Assembly (NCBI GenBank): GCA_910587005.1
Contig: CAJULB010000001.1
Location: 310,001-374,000, forward strand
Reading direction: 5' to 3'
Source of the DNA: an uncultured Christensenellaceae bacterium
GTDB lineage: Bacteria > Bacillota > Clostridia > Christensenellales > Borkfalkiaceae
Length of the DNA: 64,000 nucleotides
The position numbers and the translations under genes were made by a program. The notes below the pieces were generated by a model. That model searched no databases and had not been told where the DNA came from. It saw only the letters and a list, made by a program, of their open reading frames with translations. Below are positions 26,924 to 36,379 of this stretch, one piece after another. Every line of letters starts with the position of its first letter. The first letter of the stretch is position 1.

Positions 26924-28873
26924 TTAATCTATTACGATTTTATTTTTTAGAAGTATATTCTCCGAGCTTGCACCGACGAGAATTTCGAAAACGCCGCCGT
27001 GTACCGTCCAACAATCCTTTGCTACAGAGTAATAAGCAAATGCCGACCTGTCGAGTGTTATTTCAACGCGCGTTTTATTACGGGCTTTAACAAATACCTT
27101 TTTAAAAGCTTTAAGCTCCTTATAAGGGCGGTAAACCTCCCTCGTTATTTCGCGCACGTAGACCTGCGCGACTTCCTTACCGTCTATATCCGATAAGTTT
27201 TCTATGTCGAAGCACAGCTTTACGTCATTTCCGCACTTTTCGACCGAAAGATTACAGTAAGAAAACTGCGAATAGGAAAGTCCGAAGCCGAACGGAAACA
27301 GTACGGGCACGCCGAAGGTATCGAAATAGCGATATCCCACGTTCAGCCCCTCGCTGTACAGCATTACGGCTTCGTCCGAATAAGCGTTTTCCGCAGGAAC
27401 GTCCTCCAAAGCAAGCGGAAAAGTTTCGGTAAGTTTTCCGCTCGGGTTTACTTTGCCCGTCAAAACCCTTGCAACCGCCTTGTTTACGTATTCTCCGCCG
27501 TAGCCCGCCCAGACAACCGCGTCAACTTCGTCTATCCAGCCGCTCATATCCACAGCCGCGCCGGCATAGACGACGACTATTATTTTTTCGCTTGCCTCCG
27601 CGAGAGAAACAATCGCAAGCTCCTCTTCCTTTGAAAGCTTTATCTGCTGTCTGTCCGCGCTCTCGTATTCGCACGTGTTGGGATTGCCTACGCATATTAC
27701 CGTACAATCGGCTTTCGCTGCCTCGGCTACCGCGTTTTTGAGATTGCTCAGATTTGCCTGATGCCCCGTCGCTTCCCACACGCTGTCGGTGTAATACGCA
27801 TCCGCACCCTCGTTTACAAGCGCCGTTGCGAGAGCCTCGAATTCCCGCTCGGGGTAGACGTTAGACGAACCGCCGCCGAAATAATAATTTTTCGCCGCCG
27901 CGCCCGTAACAACCGTTTTCCCTCCTTTAATAGGAAGTACTCCGTCGTTCTTTAACAGAGTTATACCCTCTTCTTCTATTTCGAGGGCGACCGCCCTGCG
28001 CTGTTCGAGAGTCATATCCGATTTGCGGAGCTTACTCTCACTTTCACACCTTTCGGCAAGGGCAATTACGCGCGCCGCGCTTTCGTCAAGCTTTGCCGCA
28101 TCCAATTTATCGGCTTTATCGAGCATTTGCTTTTGATGTTCCGCATTGTACGGCATCTCCCAGTCAAGCCCTGCGTTCAAGCTCGCCTCGCTGTCCTTAA
28201 CCGCTTCCCAGTCCGACATAATCATTCCTTCAAAGCCGAACTCCTCTCTCAATAAGGAATAAAGCTTTTTATGCTCGGACATTCTTACCCCGTTTACGAG
28301 ATTGTAAGCGGACATAACCGTCCAGGGCTTTGCTTTGCAGGCGATTTCAAAGGGCTTAATATAAATTTCCCTCAGCGTTCTTTCGTCCACCTCGGAGCTT
28401 ATCCAATGCCGCGACCTTTCGCAGTTGTTCGCACAATAGTGTTTGAGCGCGCATCCCACGTGCATGCTCTGCACGCCCTCTATGTATTCTTTCGCAAACT
28501 CGCCCGCAATCAGCGGGTCCTCAGAAAGATATTCGAAATTTCTGCCACAGGTGGGCAGTCTTTTTATGTTCACGCCCGGCGCAAGCAGTATATCGACCTT
28601 CTGTTCTATACAGTCGTTGCCGAGACTTTTGCCCATTTTATAAGAAAGCGCCGTATCCCAGGTTTGCGAAAGCATCTGAAACGAGGGATAAGCCACGGAT
28701 TTTATACAGTCGTGCTGTTCCGTCGTAGTTCTGTCAATAGGTTGACGAAGCCCTACGGGACCGTCTGAAACGACGAATTTGTATATTGCCCCGTCCAAGT
28801 CGTAATTAGTCCAGAAGTCCGCGCCCATTACAAGCTTTACCTTCTGCTTCGCCGTCAGTTTTTTTATATCCAT
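26924..28873 (-). CDS. Glycoside hydrolase family 3 (beta-glucosidase/xylosidase type)
   Basis: A 649-residue GH3 enzyme without signal peptide. The (beta/alpha)8 domain has KHYCANNCERSRHWISSEVDERTLREIY and the nucleophile Asp in GFEGMIMSDWEAV. The alpha/beta sandwich domain (about 300-500) and a C-terminal fibronectin-III-like domain (SDIDGKEVAQVYVRE...) follow. Compact compared with secreted GH3s. It would remove non-reducing beta-linked glucose or xylose from imported oligosaccharides. Sits 24 bp before the solute-binding protein gene. Confidence 0.92.
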   Translation of the reverse strand: MDIKKLTAKQKVKLVMGADFWTNYDLDGAIYKFVVSDGPVGLRQPIDRTTTEQHDCIKSVAYPSFQMLSQTWDTALSYKMGKSLGNDCIEQKVDILLAPGVNIKRLPTCGRNFEYLSEDPLIAGEFAKEYIEGVQSMHVGCALKHYCANNCERSRHWISSEVDERTLREIYIKPFEIACKAKPWTVMSAYNLVNGVRMSEHKKLYSLLREEFGFEGMIMSDWEAVKDSEASLNAGLDWEMPYNAEHQKQMLDKADKLDAAKLDESAARVIALAERCESESKLRKSDMTLEQRRAVALEIEEEGITLLKNDGVLPIKGGKTVVTGAAAKNYYFGGGSSNVYPEREFEALATALVNEGADAYYTDSVWEATGHQANLSNLKNAVAEAAKADCTVICVGNPNTCEYESADRQQIKLSKEEELAIVSLAEASEKIIVVVYAGAAVDMSGWIDEVDAVVWAGYGGEYVNKAVARVLTGKVNPSGKLTETFPLALEDVPAENAYSDEAVMLYSEGLNVGYRYFDTFGVPVLFPFGFGLSYSQFSYCNLSVEKCGNDVKLCFDIENLSDIDGKEVAQVYVREITREVYRPYKELKAFKKVFVKARNKTRVEITLDRSAFAYYSVAKDCWTVHGGVFEILVGASSENILLKNKIVID

Positions 28874-28892
28874 TTCTTTTCCTTTTTTCGTC

Positions 28893-28916
28893 TGCGCGGG
28901 GAATATTCCCCGCGCA
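28893..28916. repeat. 24-bp perfect palindrome between lipoprotein and GH3 genes
   Basis: TGCGCGGGGAAT followed by its exact complement, in the 66-bp gap. As RNA it makes a strong intercistronic hairpin with no U-tract on the minus strand, so it is more likely an mRNA processing or stability element than a terminator. Confidence 0.6.
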
Positions 28917-28939
28917 ACGATTTATTTTTTTAAGTTCGT

Positions 28940-31900
28940 TTATTCAGCGGTGTCGGGTTGATTGGGAAGCTTGCCTTTATAAGTATCCGCATCCGCCAAT
29001 TCGAACGACACTTTGTTGTAATCCGTAATCGCAGCGTCTTCGCCTTTATTCGGCACACCGGTTGCAGCAACGCCTACTTCGCATTTAACGTCCGCATATT
29101 TTTCGGCAAAGGTTCTGCTACCGATATAATCGTCGCCGAGGAATACGTGAACGACGTTTTTGACCCTTAAAAGCGTGAGCCTGAGAGTACCCGCTTCTAT
29201 TGCGGCAAGATATTCTTCCGCCTTTGCGCACGCCTGGTGAGTTGTGTCGCCTTCAACGGTTTCCTTTAAGAAAATCAAATCCTGCCAACCGGAGCCTTCT
29301 GCTTTATTCGAGTTCCATAAAGGGTCGTCGGCGAACTGCACTTTTTTGGAGCCTTCAAGGCGGACGTAAACCAAATCATTCATTCCGTCGCCTACGAAGC
29401 GTACGACTACGCCCTGATTACTGGTTAACATATCTTTATTTAAAACAATGCTTGCGGCTACGTCGTCGTAAGTTTCTTTCGTTACGAATTCTCCGCAGTC
29501 GTTTGTAAAGCCTATGACCGCAGTTGTTTCATTATTCGCTTGCGAGAAGTCGAACTTACCCCAGGGAGTAAGCGTATTGAACGTATCCGCTTCAAGCGCG
29601 ATTGCAGTAGTGTATTCAGCGTTTTCCCCAACCGTTATTTCCGCAGTCAGATATCCGGCTATCTTTACCGTCCATACTGCGGCAGGGATTTCGATAACCG
29701 AAAGCATAAGCACGCCGTTCTCATTGGTAAGCGTTGCCGTTACGTCGTCCAAACCGCCCGAGGAAAGCGTGACTTGCGTTCCCGCCGTCAAAGCGTTGTC
29801 GCTTACGCCGTGCTTTTTGCCCGTTATTTGCGCATCAATACTGCCTTTGACAATTTCTTCAAAAGTCGCCGCAACGGTCGTGTCGCCCGTTACCGCAAAG
29901 GTATATTGCATACCATCGATTTGAGAAGTAACGTCCGTGCCGTTAACGGTAAGCGTTTTGAGAATATATCCCTGCGAGGGGGTTACGGTTATCGTTACGG
30001 TATCGCCGATGACCGTATTCTGCGATACGGATACCGTACCGTTTGCGTCGGACGGCGTTTCGTTCGTTATCTCAACCGTAGGTACGGAAACGTTTTCGGA
30101 AATTTCATATTTCCACTTAGAGCCCACTACCGCGTCGTACGAGAACAAGCCGAAGCCCATTTTACTGTTTTCGTATTTGTCGGGCAAATCCGCTCTGCCC
30201 TTGAACTCGCCGTCGAGATAAACGAACAGCGACTTGCCAGAGCGAAGAACTTTAAGCTCTATTCCGGTTTCGGAATTGTATTTTTGAACCTCCGCATCCG
30301 TTACGTTTCTGAATTCCACCCATTCCTTTTCAAAAACCGTTCTCAGTCCAATCGACGCATCGTTATTATCCGAAAACAGTTCGGGTCTGAATTGAAGGCG
30401 GGCGTCCCCGTCTATGTTTATGTTGAGTATTGCCGCTTTTCCGTCTTCGAACCGCAATATAATGCCCTGCTGTTTACCGCCGTTCGTGGTAAAACCGCCT
30501 TTGATTATTACGGAAACGGAAGCGTTTGTAAACAAGCATTCCTTTGTGACTGCGTTTAATGATGCTCCGGGACCTTCCCATTCTATATAAGGTTCACTAT
30601 CGTTTACGTGCGCCAAACCGTGTCCACTGTGGTCCCAGCGCACTATTTCAAACGCGTCGTATTCGAACACTATTTCGGTGAGATTTTCATCGATTATTAT
30701 TTCCTTTGAAATATAACCGTCAACGCTTACCGTATATCTGCCTTTTATAACTTCGCCCGTTATTTTTCCATTCGTAACCGTATACTCCGTTCCGCCGAGC
30801 GCAACCTTTGTTCCGTCCGCAAGCGCAACCGTCGCGCCGAGCTTTTTACCCTTTACCGAAATGTTGATATTGATAGGCTCTTCCTGTACAAACGCCGCCG
30901 CAACGTTGATTGCCGCTCTGTTTGCGACAATCGTAAGTTTGCCCGCATTCACATCGTTATATCTGTCCTCGCCGTCTACTGTAAGCGAATCAAGCTTATA
31001 TCCTTCGGGCGCGTCAAACGTCAGCTCGATTTCTTCGCCGAACGAGTATTTATCCTTTTGAGGATTTGCGGTAACGGTGCAATCCGCGCCTTCGGGCTTG
31101 GTTACGTCTATATCGAGCACGCTTTCGAGCGCGGGAATCGATTTTGTAATTTCGTAAGTAAACTTTGCGTTGCTTGCCGCATTGAATGCAAAGTAAGCAA
31201 CCTGTACGGGTTTATCGGCGTAGCCGTCGGGGAGAGCGTATTCGCAGATATACTTGCCGCCGAACATAACGGTCAATTTACCGTCATTTACTACGGTAGT
31301 AAGTCTTACTCCTTCCTCCGATTTAATGCCCTGCGTATCTGCTGCGGACAGCTGATAAAAAGGTTTTTCGCCGTACTGCGTTCCCGTTACGTCTTCGCCG
31401 AAAAGGCAGTTTTCTTTGGGGAAGAAATCCCATGCTTCGGCGGTGAACTGTATGTTGCCTAAGCCGCCTTTTTCGTTTGAGGAGTCGCCGTTATGATAGC
31501 GTACGACCATATGCTTACCGTCGGAGAATTTGAGAATTATTCCCTGCGTACGCCAATTATGAGTACTGTTATTGTAATTGACGTCGAAGCTTGCCGAAAC
31601 CCCGTTATAGCTGTCTTTAGTAATAACGTTTAGCGTCTGGTCGCCCGTGTGCTCTCTGAAAAGTATATAGGGATTAGCATCGTTTGCGTGCGTCAAATCG
31701 TGCGAAGCCGAGTCCCAGCCCGCAAACAAACCGAATACTTCATAGTTTAATGTTATACCGTTAGCTCCGCCTATCGTAGCCTCTTCGCCTTCTTCTTCGA
31801 GAAGTATCTCGTATTTTTTCGTTTCGTAGCCCGATTTTGAAATAGTAAGCTCATAGCTTTCGCCTACCGGCACGTTTTCTATTGTATAAACGTATTTGCC

Positions 31901-32257
31901 GTCCTTAACGCTGCCCTCAACGTCCGCGTCCGCGTCTATTTCAACCTTTACGCCATCGGCGGAAACATACTCGCCTGACTTATAAAGTCTTACCGAACCG
32001 GTTACGCTGCCGTATTTTATCTCGGCTTGCTGTTCGGTAGCTCCGCATTCGCACTCGCCTGCAACATATACGTGTCCTTCTCTCGTGCTTTCGTCGGGCG
32101 TGTCGTCGTCGGGGCAAACCATTACGTGGGTGTCGCCGTCGTTTTTAAGCTGCGTATAGCTGTGCTCGTGTTTGCTGCACCCCGCAGCACCCGCCGCCAC
32201 TCCGCAAGTGAGTGACAAAACCGCAAATGGAATTGCCCATTTAAGTTTTTTGTTCAT
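28940..32257 (-). CDS. Large surface lipoprotein with three repeated beta-rich modules
   Basis: A 1105-residue exported lipoprotein. The signal peptide ends at the lipobox AAGCSKHEH (Cys27). After a short Cys/His-rich segment the chain repeats one architecture three times: a carboxypeptidase-regulatory-like beta domain (SVTGSVRLY..., ISVKGKKLG..., AQITGKKHGV...) followed by a concanavalin-like sandwich opening with F-x-W (GWDSASHDLTHANDANPYI, RWDHSGHGLAHVNDSEPYI, PWGKFDFSQANNETTAVI). InlB-type B-repeat segments (VTANPQKDKYSFGEEIELTF) separate the modules. No catalytic residues recognised; likely a multivalent polysaccharide-binding protein. Function inferred from context and fold only. Confidence 0.72.
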   Translation of the reverse strand: MNKKLKWAIPFAVLSLTCGVAAGAAGCSKHEHSYTQLKNDGDTHVMVCPDDDTPDESTREGHVYVAGECECGATEQQAEIKYGSVTGSVRLYKSGEYVSADGVKVEIDADADVEGSVKDGKYVYTIENVPVGESYELTISKSGYETKKYEILLEEEGEEATIGGANGITLNYEVFGLFAGWDSASHDLTHANDANPYILFREHTGDQTLNVITKDSYNGVSASFDVNYNNSTHNWRTQGIILKFSDGKHMVVRYHNGDSSNEKGGLGNIQFTAEAWDFFPKENCLFGEDVTGTQYGEKPFYQLSAADTQGIKSEEGVRLTTVVNDGKLTVMFGGKYICEYALPDGYADKPVQVAYFAFNAASNAKFTYEITKSIPALESVLDIDVTKPEGADCTVTANPQKDKYSFGEEIELTFDAPEGYKLDSLTVDGEDRYNDVNAGKLTIVANRAAINVAAAFVQEEPININISVKGKKLGATVALADGTKVALGGTEYTVTNGKITGEVIKGRYTVSVDGYISKEIIIDENLTEIVFEYDAFEIVRWDHSGHGLAHVNDSEPYIEWEGPGASLNAVTKECLFTNASVSVIIKGGFTTNGGKQQGIILRFEDGKAAILNINIDGDARLQFRPELFSDNNDASIGLRTVFEKEWVEFRNVTDAEVQKYNSETGIELKVLRSGKSLFVYLDGEFKGRADLPDKYENSKMGFGLFSYDAVVGSKWKYEISENVSVPTVEITNETPSDANGTVSVSQNTVIGDTVTITVTPSQGYILKTLTVNGTDVTSQIDGMQYTFAVTGDTTVAATFEEIVKGSIDAQITGKKHGVSDNALTAGTQVTLSSGGLDDVTATLTNENGVLMLSVIEIPAAVWTVKIAGYLTAEITVGENAEYTTAIALEADTFNTLTPWGKFDFSQANNETTAVIGFTNDCGEFVTKETYDDVAASIVLNKDMLTSNQGVVVRFVGDGMNDLVYVRLEGSKKVQFADDPLWNSNKAEGSGWQDLIFLKETVEGDTTHQACAKAEEYLAAIEAGTLRLTLLRVKNVVHVFLGDDYIGSRTFAEKYADVKCEVGVAATGVPNKGEDAAITDYNKVSFELADADTYKGKLPNQPDTAE

Positions 32258-32316
32258 ACTTTTCTCCTTATCTTTTTGAATTTTATTTTAATATATCCGT
32301 AAAATTTACGGTACTT

Positions 32317-33396
32317 TTATTCGAATCCGAATTCAACGTCGATAGTCAGCTTACCTTCGGGGTCCTTTACGTCGAACTCGTAAGAGCCTCCCGATTCCCT
32401 GAGCTTTGCAGTATAATCTTCGCCGTTTACCGTTATGCTCTTAACGATTGCGCCGTTGCGGGGTTTTACCGTAAACGTCGTTGTGCCCCAGCCGAATATT
32501 TTATCCGAGCCGCTTTTCGCCACCACAGTGCCCTTGCCTTCGCCGCTGTAATTTACCGCGTAATCATACTGCATAAGCCCGCCTTTATCGAAGCGGAAAT
32601 ACGTGTCGGGCGCGAGCCAGCCGATACCCGGCAGCACCTTTTCCGACCAGCGCGACCATATACGCGTTTCGGTTATTTTGTCGGATACGTCCTCGCCCTC
32701 GTATTTAAGCGAGAAGATGTGCACGGGGTCGATTCCCACTTTCAGTTCGGAAGGGTCGGAAACGTCCCAGCCCGCAAGCTCCAAAAACGCCCACGGAATA
32801 AAGCTTTCAATAGTGTAACCCGTACAATCGGGAGTGTTTACCTTTCCGCCTATCTGCTGCGCAGCCGTAAGCGGCATTTTATCCTTCGTGGTGTGTATGT
32901 CGAACCCGCTCGACTGGTCGGGAGCGACGCGCATATTATTTACCGAGCCGTCCGCCTGCACGTCGTATTCGATAGTCTTGTGCTTGCCCTCTTCGCCGTA
33001 ACCCACGGGACCTATATACATTTCGAGACAGCTGTTGGTCCAGGAGCCTCTGTCGGGGTTGACCCAGATGTTGGAACCCGTTTCCTCTACCTTTCCGCCG
33101 ATAAAAATACCCTTTTCACCGACGAAAGACGCAAACTCTATCTTCGCGCTCTGCGTGGCGTTAGGTTTGTCTTCGGCAGTCAGCCAACGCACGTTTTTCC
33201 ACTTTTCTTCGTCAAACTTGCCGTCGATATTCATCCCCTCGTCGCAGTCGGGTCTTATAACGTTTGCACTGTTGTCGAAGGTGTAAGGATTAGGGTCGGG
33301 GATTATATTGATTTTCTCGCCCGAGCAGCCCGAAAACGCAACGGAAAGCGTTAATGCACATATTGCGGCAGCGCCGCTTTTAATCAGCTTTTTCAT
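32317..33396 (-). CDS. Lipoprotein with CBM9/DOMON-like domain
   Basis: A 359-residue lipoprotein: signal peptide, lipobox SGCSGE (Cys24), then a CBM9-like domain from about residue 45 (IDGKFDEEKWKNVRWL..., SCLEMYIGP, GYTIESFIPWAFL), a fold used for carbohydrate binding at chain ends. The C-terminal 80 residues form a B-repeat-like domain similar to those in the 1105-residue protein (TFTVKPRNGAIVKSITVNGE). No enzyme motif is seen. AGGAGG precedes the start. It lies between the GH43 and the large modular lipoprotein, so a glycan capture role at the surface is likely. Confidence 0.75.
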   Translation of the reverse strand: MKKLIKSGAAAICALTLSVAFSGCSGEKINIIPDPNPYTFDNSANVIRPDCDEGMNIDGKFDEEKWKNVRWLTAEDKPNATQSAKIEFASFVGEKGIFIGGKVEETGSNIWVNPDRGSWTNSCLEMYIGPVGYGEEGKHKTIEYDVQADGSVNNMRVAPDQSSGFDIHTTKDKMPLTAAQQIGGKVNTPDCTGYTIESFIPWAFLELAGWDVSDPSELKVGIDPVHIFSLKYEGEDVSDKITETRIWSRWSEKVLPGIGWLAPDTYFRFDKGGLMQYDYAVNYSGEGKGTVVAKSGSDKIFGWGTTTFTVKPRNGAIVKSITVNGEDYTAKLRESGGSYEFDVKDPEGKLTIDVEFGFE

Positions 33397-33407
33397 ACCT
33401 TTCCTCC

Positions 33408-35399
33408 TTACGCTTTACCCAAAATTTTTATTTCGGATAAGCCTACTTTGCTTTGGTTTTCGGGCAATTCGACGGTTATCTTTATATTCGTTACCGCTAC
33501 GTCGTAGAATTCCGCGAACGCCGCCGCACCAGAACTGACGTACAAAATCTCTTTGTTGCCGACGCCGCCCGTTCTGCAATACCTGTCTAAGTCGAACTTA
33601 ACGTCGCGTATGACTCGTACGCTGCCGTCCCCGAGAGTGAACTCCATTCTCGGTATATTAAAGAATATTTCCTTTCTCTTGGCGGAGTTGTAAACCATAA
33701 CCGCGCGCACCGTTTCCGCCTTATCGAAAGCGAACTCGAACGTTGCGGTCTTGCTAATTTTTGTTTCGCGGATGTAGTCCATAAACGTTTCATCCGCGTC
33801 CTTATGCACGGACAGCAGTCCATCGGTTAAATATTCGAGCTCCGCGCTTTCGTCAGTGCAGGTAAGCGTTGCCTTTGAAGCGATGTTCTTATAACCGCTG
33901 ACTTTTTCGGGCAGAGGCTGAACGCTGTCGGTGGGTCCGTTCACGTAAGGCACCGTCATATCGTTGCCGTCCTTATCCTTTACGGTTATCCACTTAACTT
34001 CGTCGATTGCAGCGTATCTGTTCGACCCGCCCTCGCTGTAATCTTTGTGACGGTGATAGGATATATAGAGCTGGTCGCCCGAAGTAACGAACGAATGATG
34101 CCCGGCGCCCGAGATACTCTCGCTGCCCGTCGTCGACGAGCAGAGAAGAAGTCCGCCCTCGTCCTCTCTCAGCTTTCTGAAATCGCCGAGCGGACTGTCC
34201 GAAACCGCCATTCCTACCTGATAATCGCTCGTCGAGTAGTCGTTAACGGAGAACGTGAAGTAATAAAGCCCCTTGCCGTTTCCGTCCTCGTGATAGAGCA
34301 TACTCGCACCCTCGTTACATACCTCACCGTATTCGTACGTTACGTTATCGTCGGAACCGTCGCGCCAATCCTTTATTGTATAAAATCTGTCGGCGGTTAT
34401 ATACTTTGCCGTTTCCCACTTGGGTTTAAGCCAGTTTTCCATTTCGACGCCGATGTTTATATTCCACGCCGCATTATGCTCGAGCTTGAAATACATATAT
34501 TTTTTATGATAGCTCTTGCCCGTTGCCTCGTCCACCGTAGGCACGGGGTCAACATAGGGATGCGGGTCTATCGTCTGGAAATACCTTGCCTTCGGCTTTT
34601 CGTTGTAAATCCCGCCTGCGCCGACTTCATTTTTATAGAGAAGCTTACTCAACTCGTCGGGGGCGAACAGACAGTAGTCGGCGTAAAAATGTCTGAAAGC
34701 CGCTTCGTAATATACGCCGTCTTTTTCGATGAAAGCGTATTCTCCGCTTTTTGCTTGGTCCTCGGTGATTTCTTTATTATTGTTCCTGTTGAGATTATGA
34801 ACGTTTTCAGTGCCGCAACTTTCTGCGTTTCCAAAATTAATGAGATTGAACGGTCCCTCAGGCGAAGCCGACGTAGCCGCGTACATACAGTATGCTGTCA
34901 GACCTCCGTCCACGTCGCCGCCCGTTTCCGTAATTGCGCCTTTTTCGTATTCTTTGTACGGAACGCTGCTGAAAAACAGATAGTAAAGCTTAGTATCATC
35001 ATCGTATATGACCTCGGGCGCCCAACGGTACTCACCCGAACCGAGAACGGCGTTGAGCGTTTCGTCCGTAGTTTTAAGCACTACGGTTACGGGCTCCCAT
35101 ACGGCAAGGTCTCTTGAACGCATAGTCTGTAAATTGCTCGTACCGTACATATAGTAATATCCGCTGCGGGCAGTATCGTCCAAAATCTGCGGGTCTGGGT
35201 ATCCCTGTTTCAGGCTATTGCTGTAAAACAGTGAATTGTTGTACACAATTTCGCCTTTAATGTCCTTGTTTTCGCCCTTGTAAGCAGACAGCTCGTACTC
35301 GTCAATAATATCGGTGTTACAAGCCGTTAACGCACACGGCGCAACCATAGCCAAAGCAAGAACCGCCGCCGCAAGGCGTTTGACTGAATTTTTCATCAT
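33408..35399 (-). CDS. GH43-like surface glycosidase lipoprotein with C-terminal discoidin-like domain
   Basis: A 663-residue lipoprotein (lipobox LTACNTD). The five-bladed propeller of GH43 is suggested by GYPDPQILDD (catalytic base Asp), YRWAPEVIYDDDTKLYYLFF (pKa-modulating Asp) and GEVCNEGASMLYHEDG (general acid Glu). The last 140 residues (IASKATLTCTDESAELEYL...) look like an F5/8 type C (CBM32-like) domain. GH43 members are arabinofuranosidases, xylosidases or arabinanases; which applies is unresolved. Two adjacent ATGs (35399, 35396) follow AAGGAG. It is the clearest surface glycosidase of the cluster. Confidence 0.82.
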   Translation of the reverse strand: MMKNSVKRLAAAVLALAMVAPCALTACNTDIIDEYELSAYKGENKDIKGEIVYNNSLFYSNSLKQGYPDPQILDDTARSGYYYMYGTSNLQTMRSRDLAVWEPVTVVLKTTDETLNAVLGSGEYRWAPEVIYDDDTKLYYLFFSSVPYKEYEKGAITETGGDVDGGLTAYCMYAATSASPEGPFNLINFGNAESCGTENVHNLNRNNNKEITEDQAKSGEYAFIEKDGVYYEAAFRHFYADYCLFAPDELSKLLYKNEVGAGGIYNEKPKARYFQTIDPHPYVDPVPTVDEATGKSYHKKYMYFKLEHNAAWNINIGVEMENWLKPKWETAKYITADRFYTIKDWRDGSDDNVTYEYGEVCNEGASMLYHEDGNGKGLYYFTFSVNDYSTSDYQVGMAVSDSPLGDFRKLREDEGGLLLCSSTTGSESISGAGHHSFVTSGDQLYISYHRHKDYSEGGSNRYAAIDEVKWITVKDKDGNDMTVPYVNGPTDSVQPLPEKVSGYKNIASKATLTCTDESAELEYLTDGLLSVHKDADETFMDYIRETKISKTATFEFAFDKAETVRAVMVYNSAKRKEIFFNIPRMEFTLGDGSVRVIRDVKFDLDRYCRTGGVGNKEILYVSSGAAAFAEFYDVAVTNIKITVELPENQSKVGLSEIKILGKA

Positions 35400-35413
35400 T
35401 TTCTCCTTGATTT

Positions 35414-36379
35414 TTATTTTTCGGTTATTCCACAGCCTGCCTCAACGAGCGCATCCGTGAATACTTTATAATTTTCGGTAGTCGGGTGAACACCGTCTCC
35501 GAGCATAGCCGTTGTTACCTTTGAACAAGTGTCTACACACGTTATCCAATCGTACTTTGCGCACCACTCCGCCATGTATACGTTGGTTTCCGAAACATTT
35601 TGCGCATACGAAGTATCCGAGCGTTGTGTGATGTTAAACCAGTAAATATTGCTCGAAGGATATTTTGAATGCATAAGCATAAATAAGCGCGTAAGACTGT
35701 CTTGTGTATCCGAAGTCAAATCGTGCACGTCATAGAAATTATTTGTTCCTACGTGCATTACTATGTTCTTCGGCGCAGTCGAGCCTATAACGGTTGAATA
35801 CGCCGCCTCCCAATGATAGGAAGTCGTCGAGCTGATACCTGCGTGCAAGACATCTTTGCCCTGCGCAAAGCTGCGCATATATTCGCCGATAAAGTGATTA
35901 TCCATAAAGCTGTCGCCTATGAAAAGCGTTGTATTTGCGGTTACTTCCTTACATAGTTCAGCGCGCTGCGCCACGTCGAAACGGCTCAAATCGTATAATC
36001 CCGTAGAGTCCTCGGCAAATTTCAGATATTCTATTTCCACCTTGAAAACCACGTTGAAGGTCTCGCTCTTTGCGCGGACGTTTACTTCTTTATCCTCGCG
36101 TTTTACGGGCGTCACCGTGTTGCCATCGATTTTTATACTCGAGGTATCGTACGTATAGGTCAGGCTCTCCGCCTTTTCCGGCTTACTGAATACGGGCTGA
36201 ATTTCCGCAAACGTGCAGCTTCTGTCCTGCGTTATAAACACCTTTAAGTCGTCTATGCTCAGCGTTCCGTAATCGGGCGTATTGTTCTCTTCGGGTTTAT
36301 CCGTACAGCCCGCCGCAAACGCACAAATCGTTAGTGCCGTTACCGTCGCCGCCAAAACCGCTTTGAATTTAAGTTTCAT
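35414..36379 (-). CDS. SGNH/GDSL-type esterase lipoprotein
   Basis: A 321-residue lipoprotein (lipobox AAGCTDK). An N-terminal Ig-like segment (about 35-120) precedes an SGNH hydrolase domain: block I FIGDSFMDN with the nucleophile Ser, block III MHVGTNNF with the oxyanion Asn, and block V GDGVHPTTENY with the Asp-His pair. Such enzymes at glycan loci usually remove acetyl or other ester groups from polysaccharides, which fits a hemicellulose or pectin substrate. Its start overlaps the stop of the membrane protein gene (ATGA-type). Confidence 0.87.
   Translation of the reverse strand: MKLKFKAVLAATVTALTICAFAAGCTDKPEENNTPDYGTLSIDDLKVFITQDRSCTFAEIQPVFSKPEKAESLTYTYDTSSIKIDGNTVTPVKREDKEVNVRAKSETFNVVFKVEIEYLKFAEDSTGLYDLSRFDVAQRAELCKEVTANTTLFIGDSFMDNHFIGEYMRSFAQGKDVLHAGISSTTSYHWEAAYSTVIGSTAPKNIVMHVGTNNFYDVHDLTSDTQDSLTRLFMLMHSKYPSSNIYWFNITQRSDTSYAQNVSETNVYMAEWCAKYDWITCVDTCSKVTTAMLGDGVHPTTENYKVFTDALVEAGCGITEK

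Noticed and set aside
29540..30559. 339-codon open frame antisense to the large lipoprotein
   Set aside because: Arg/Tyr-rich shadow of the real gene's codon bias, no ribosome site and no protein-like motifs. The same applies to 34047-35117 and 3050-3736.
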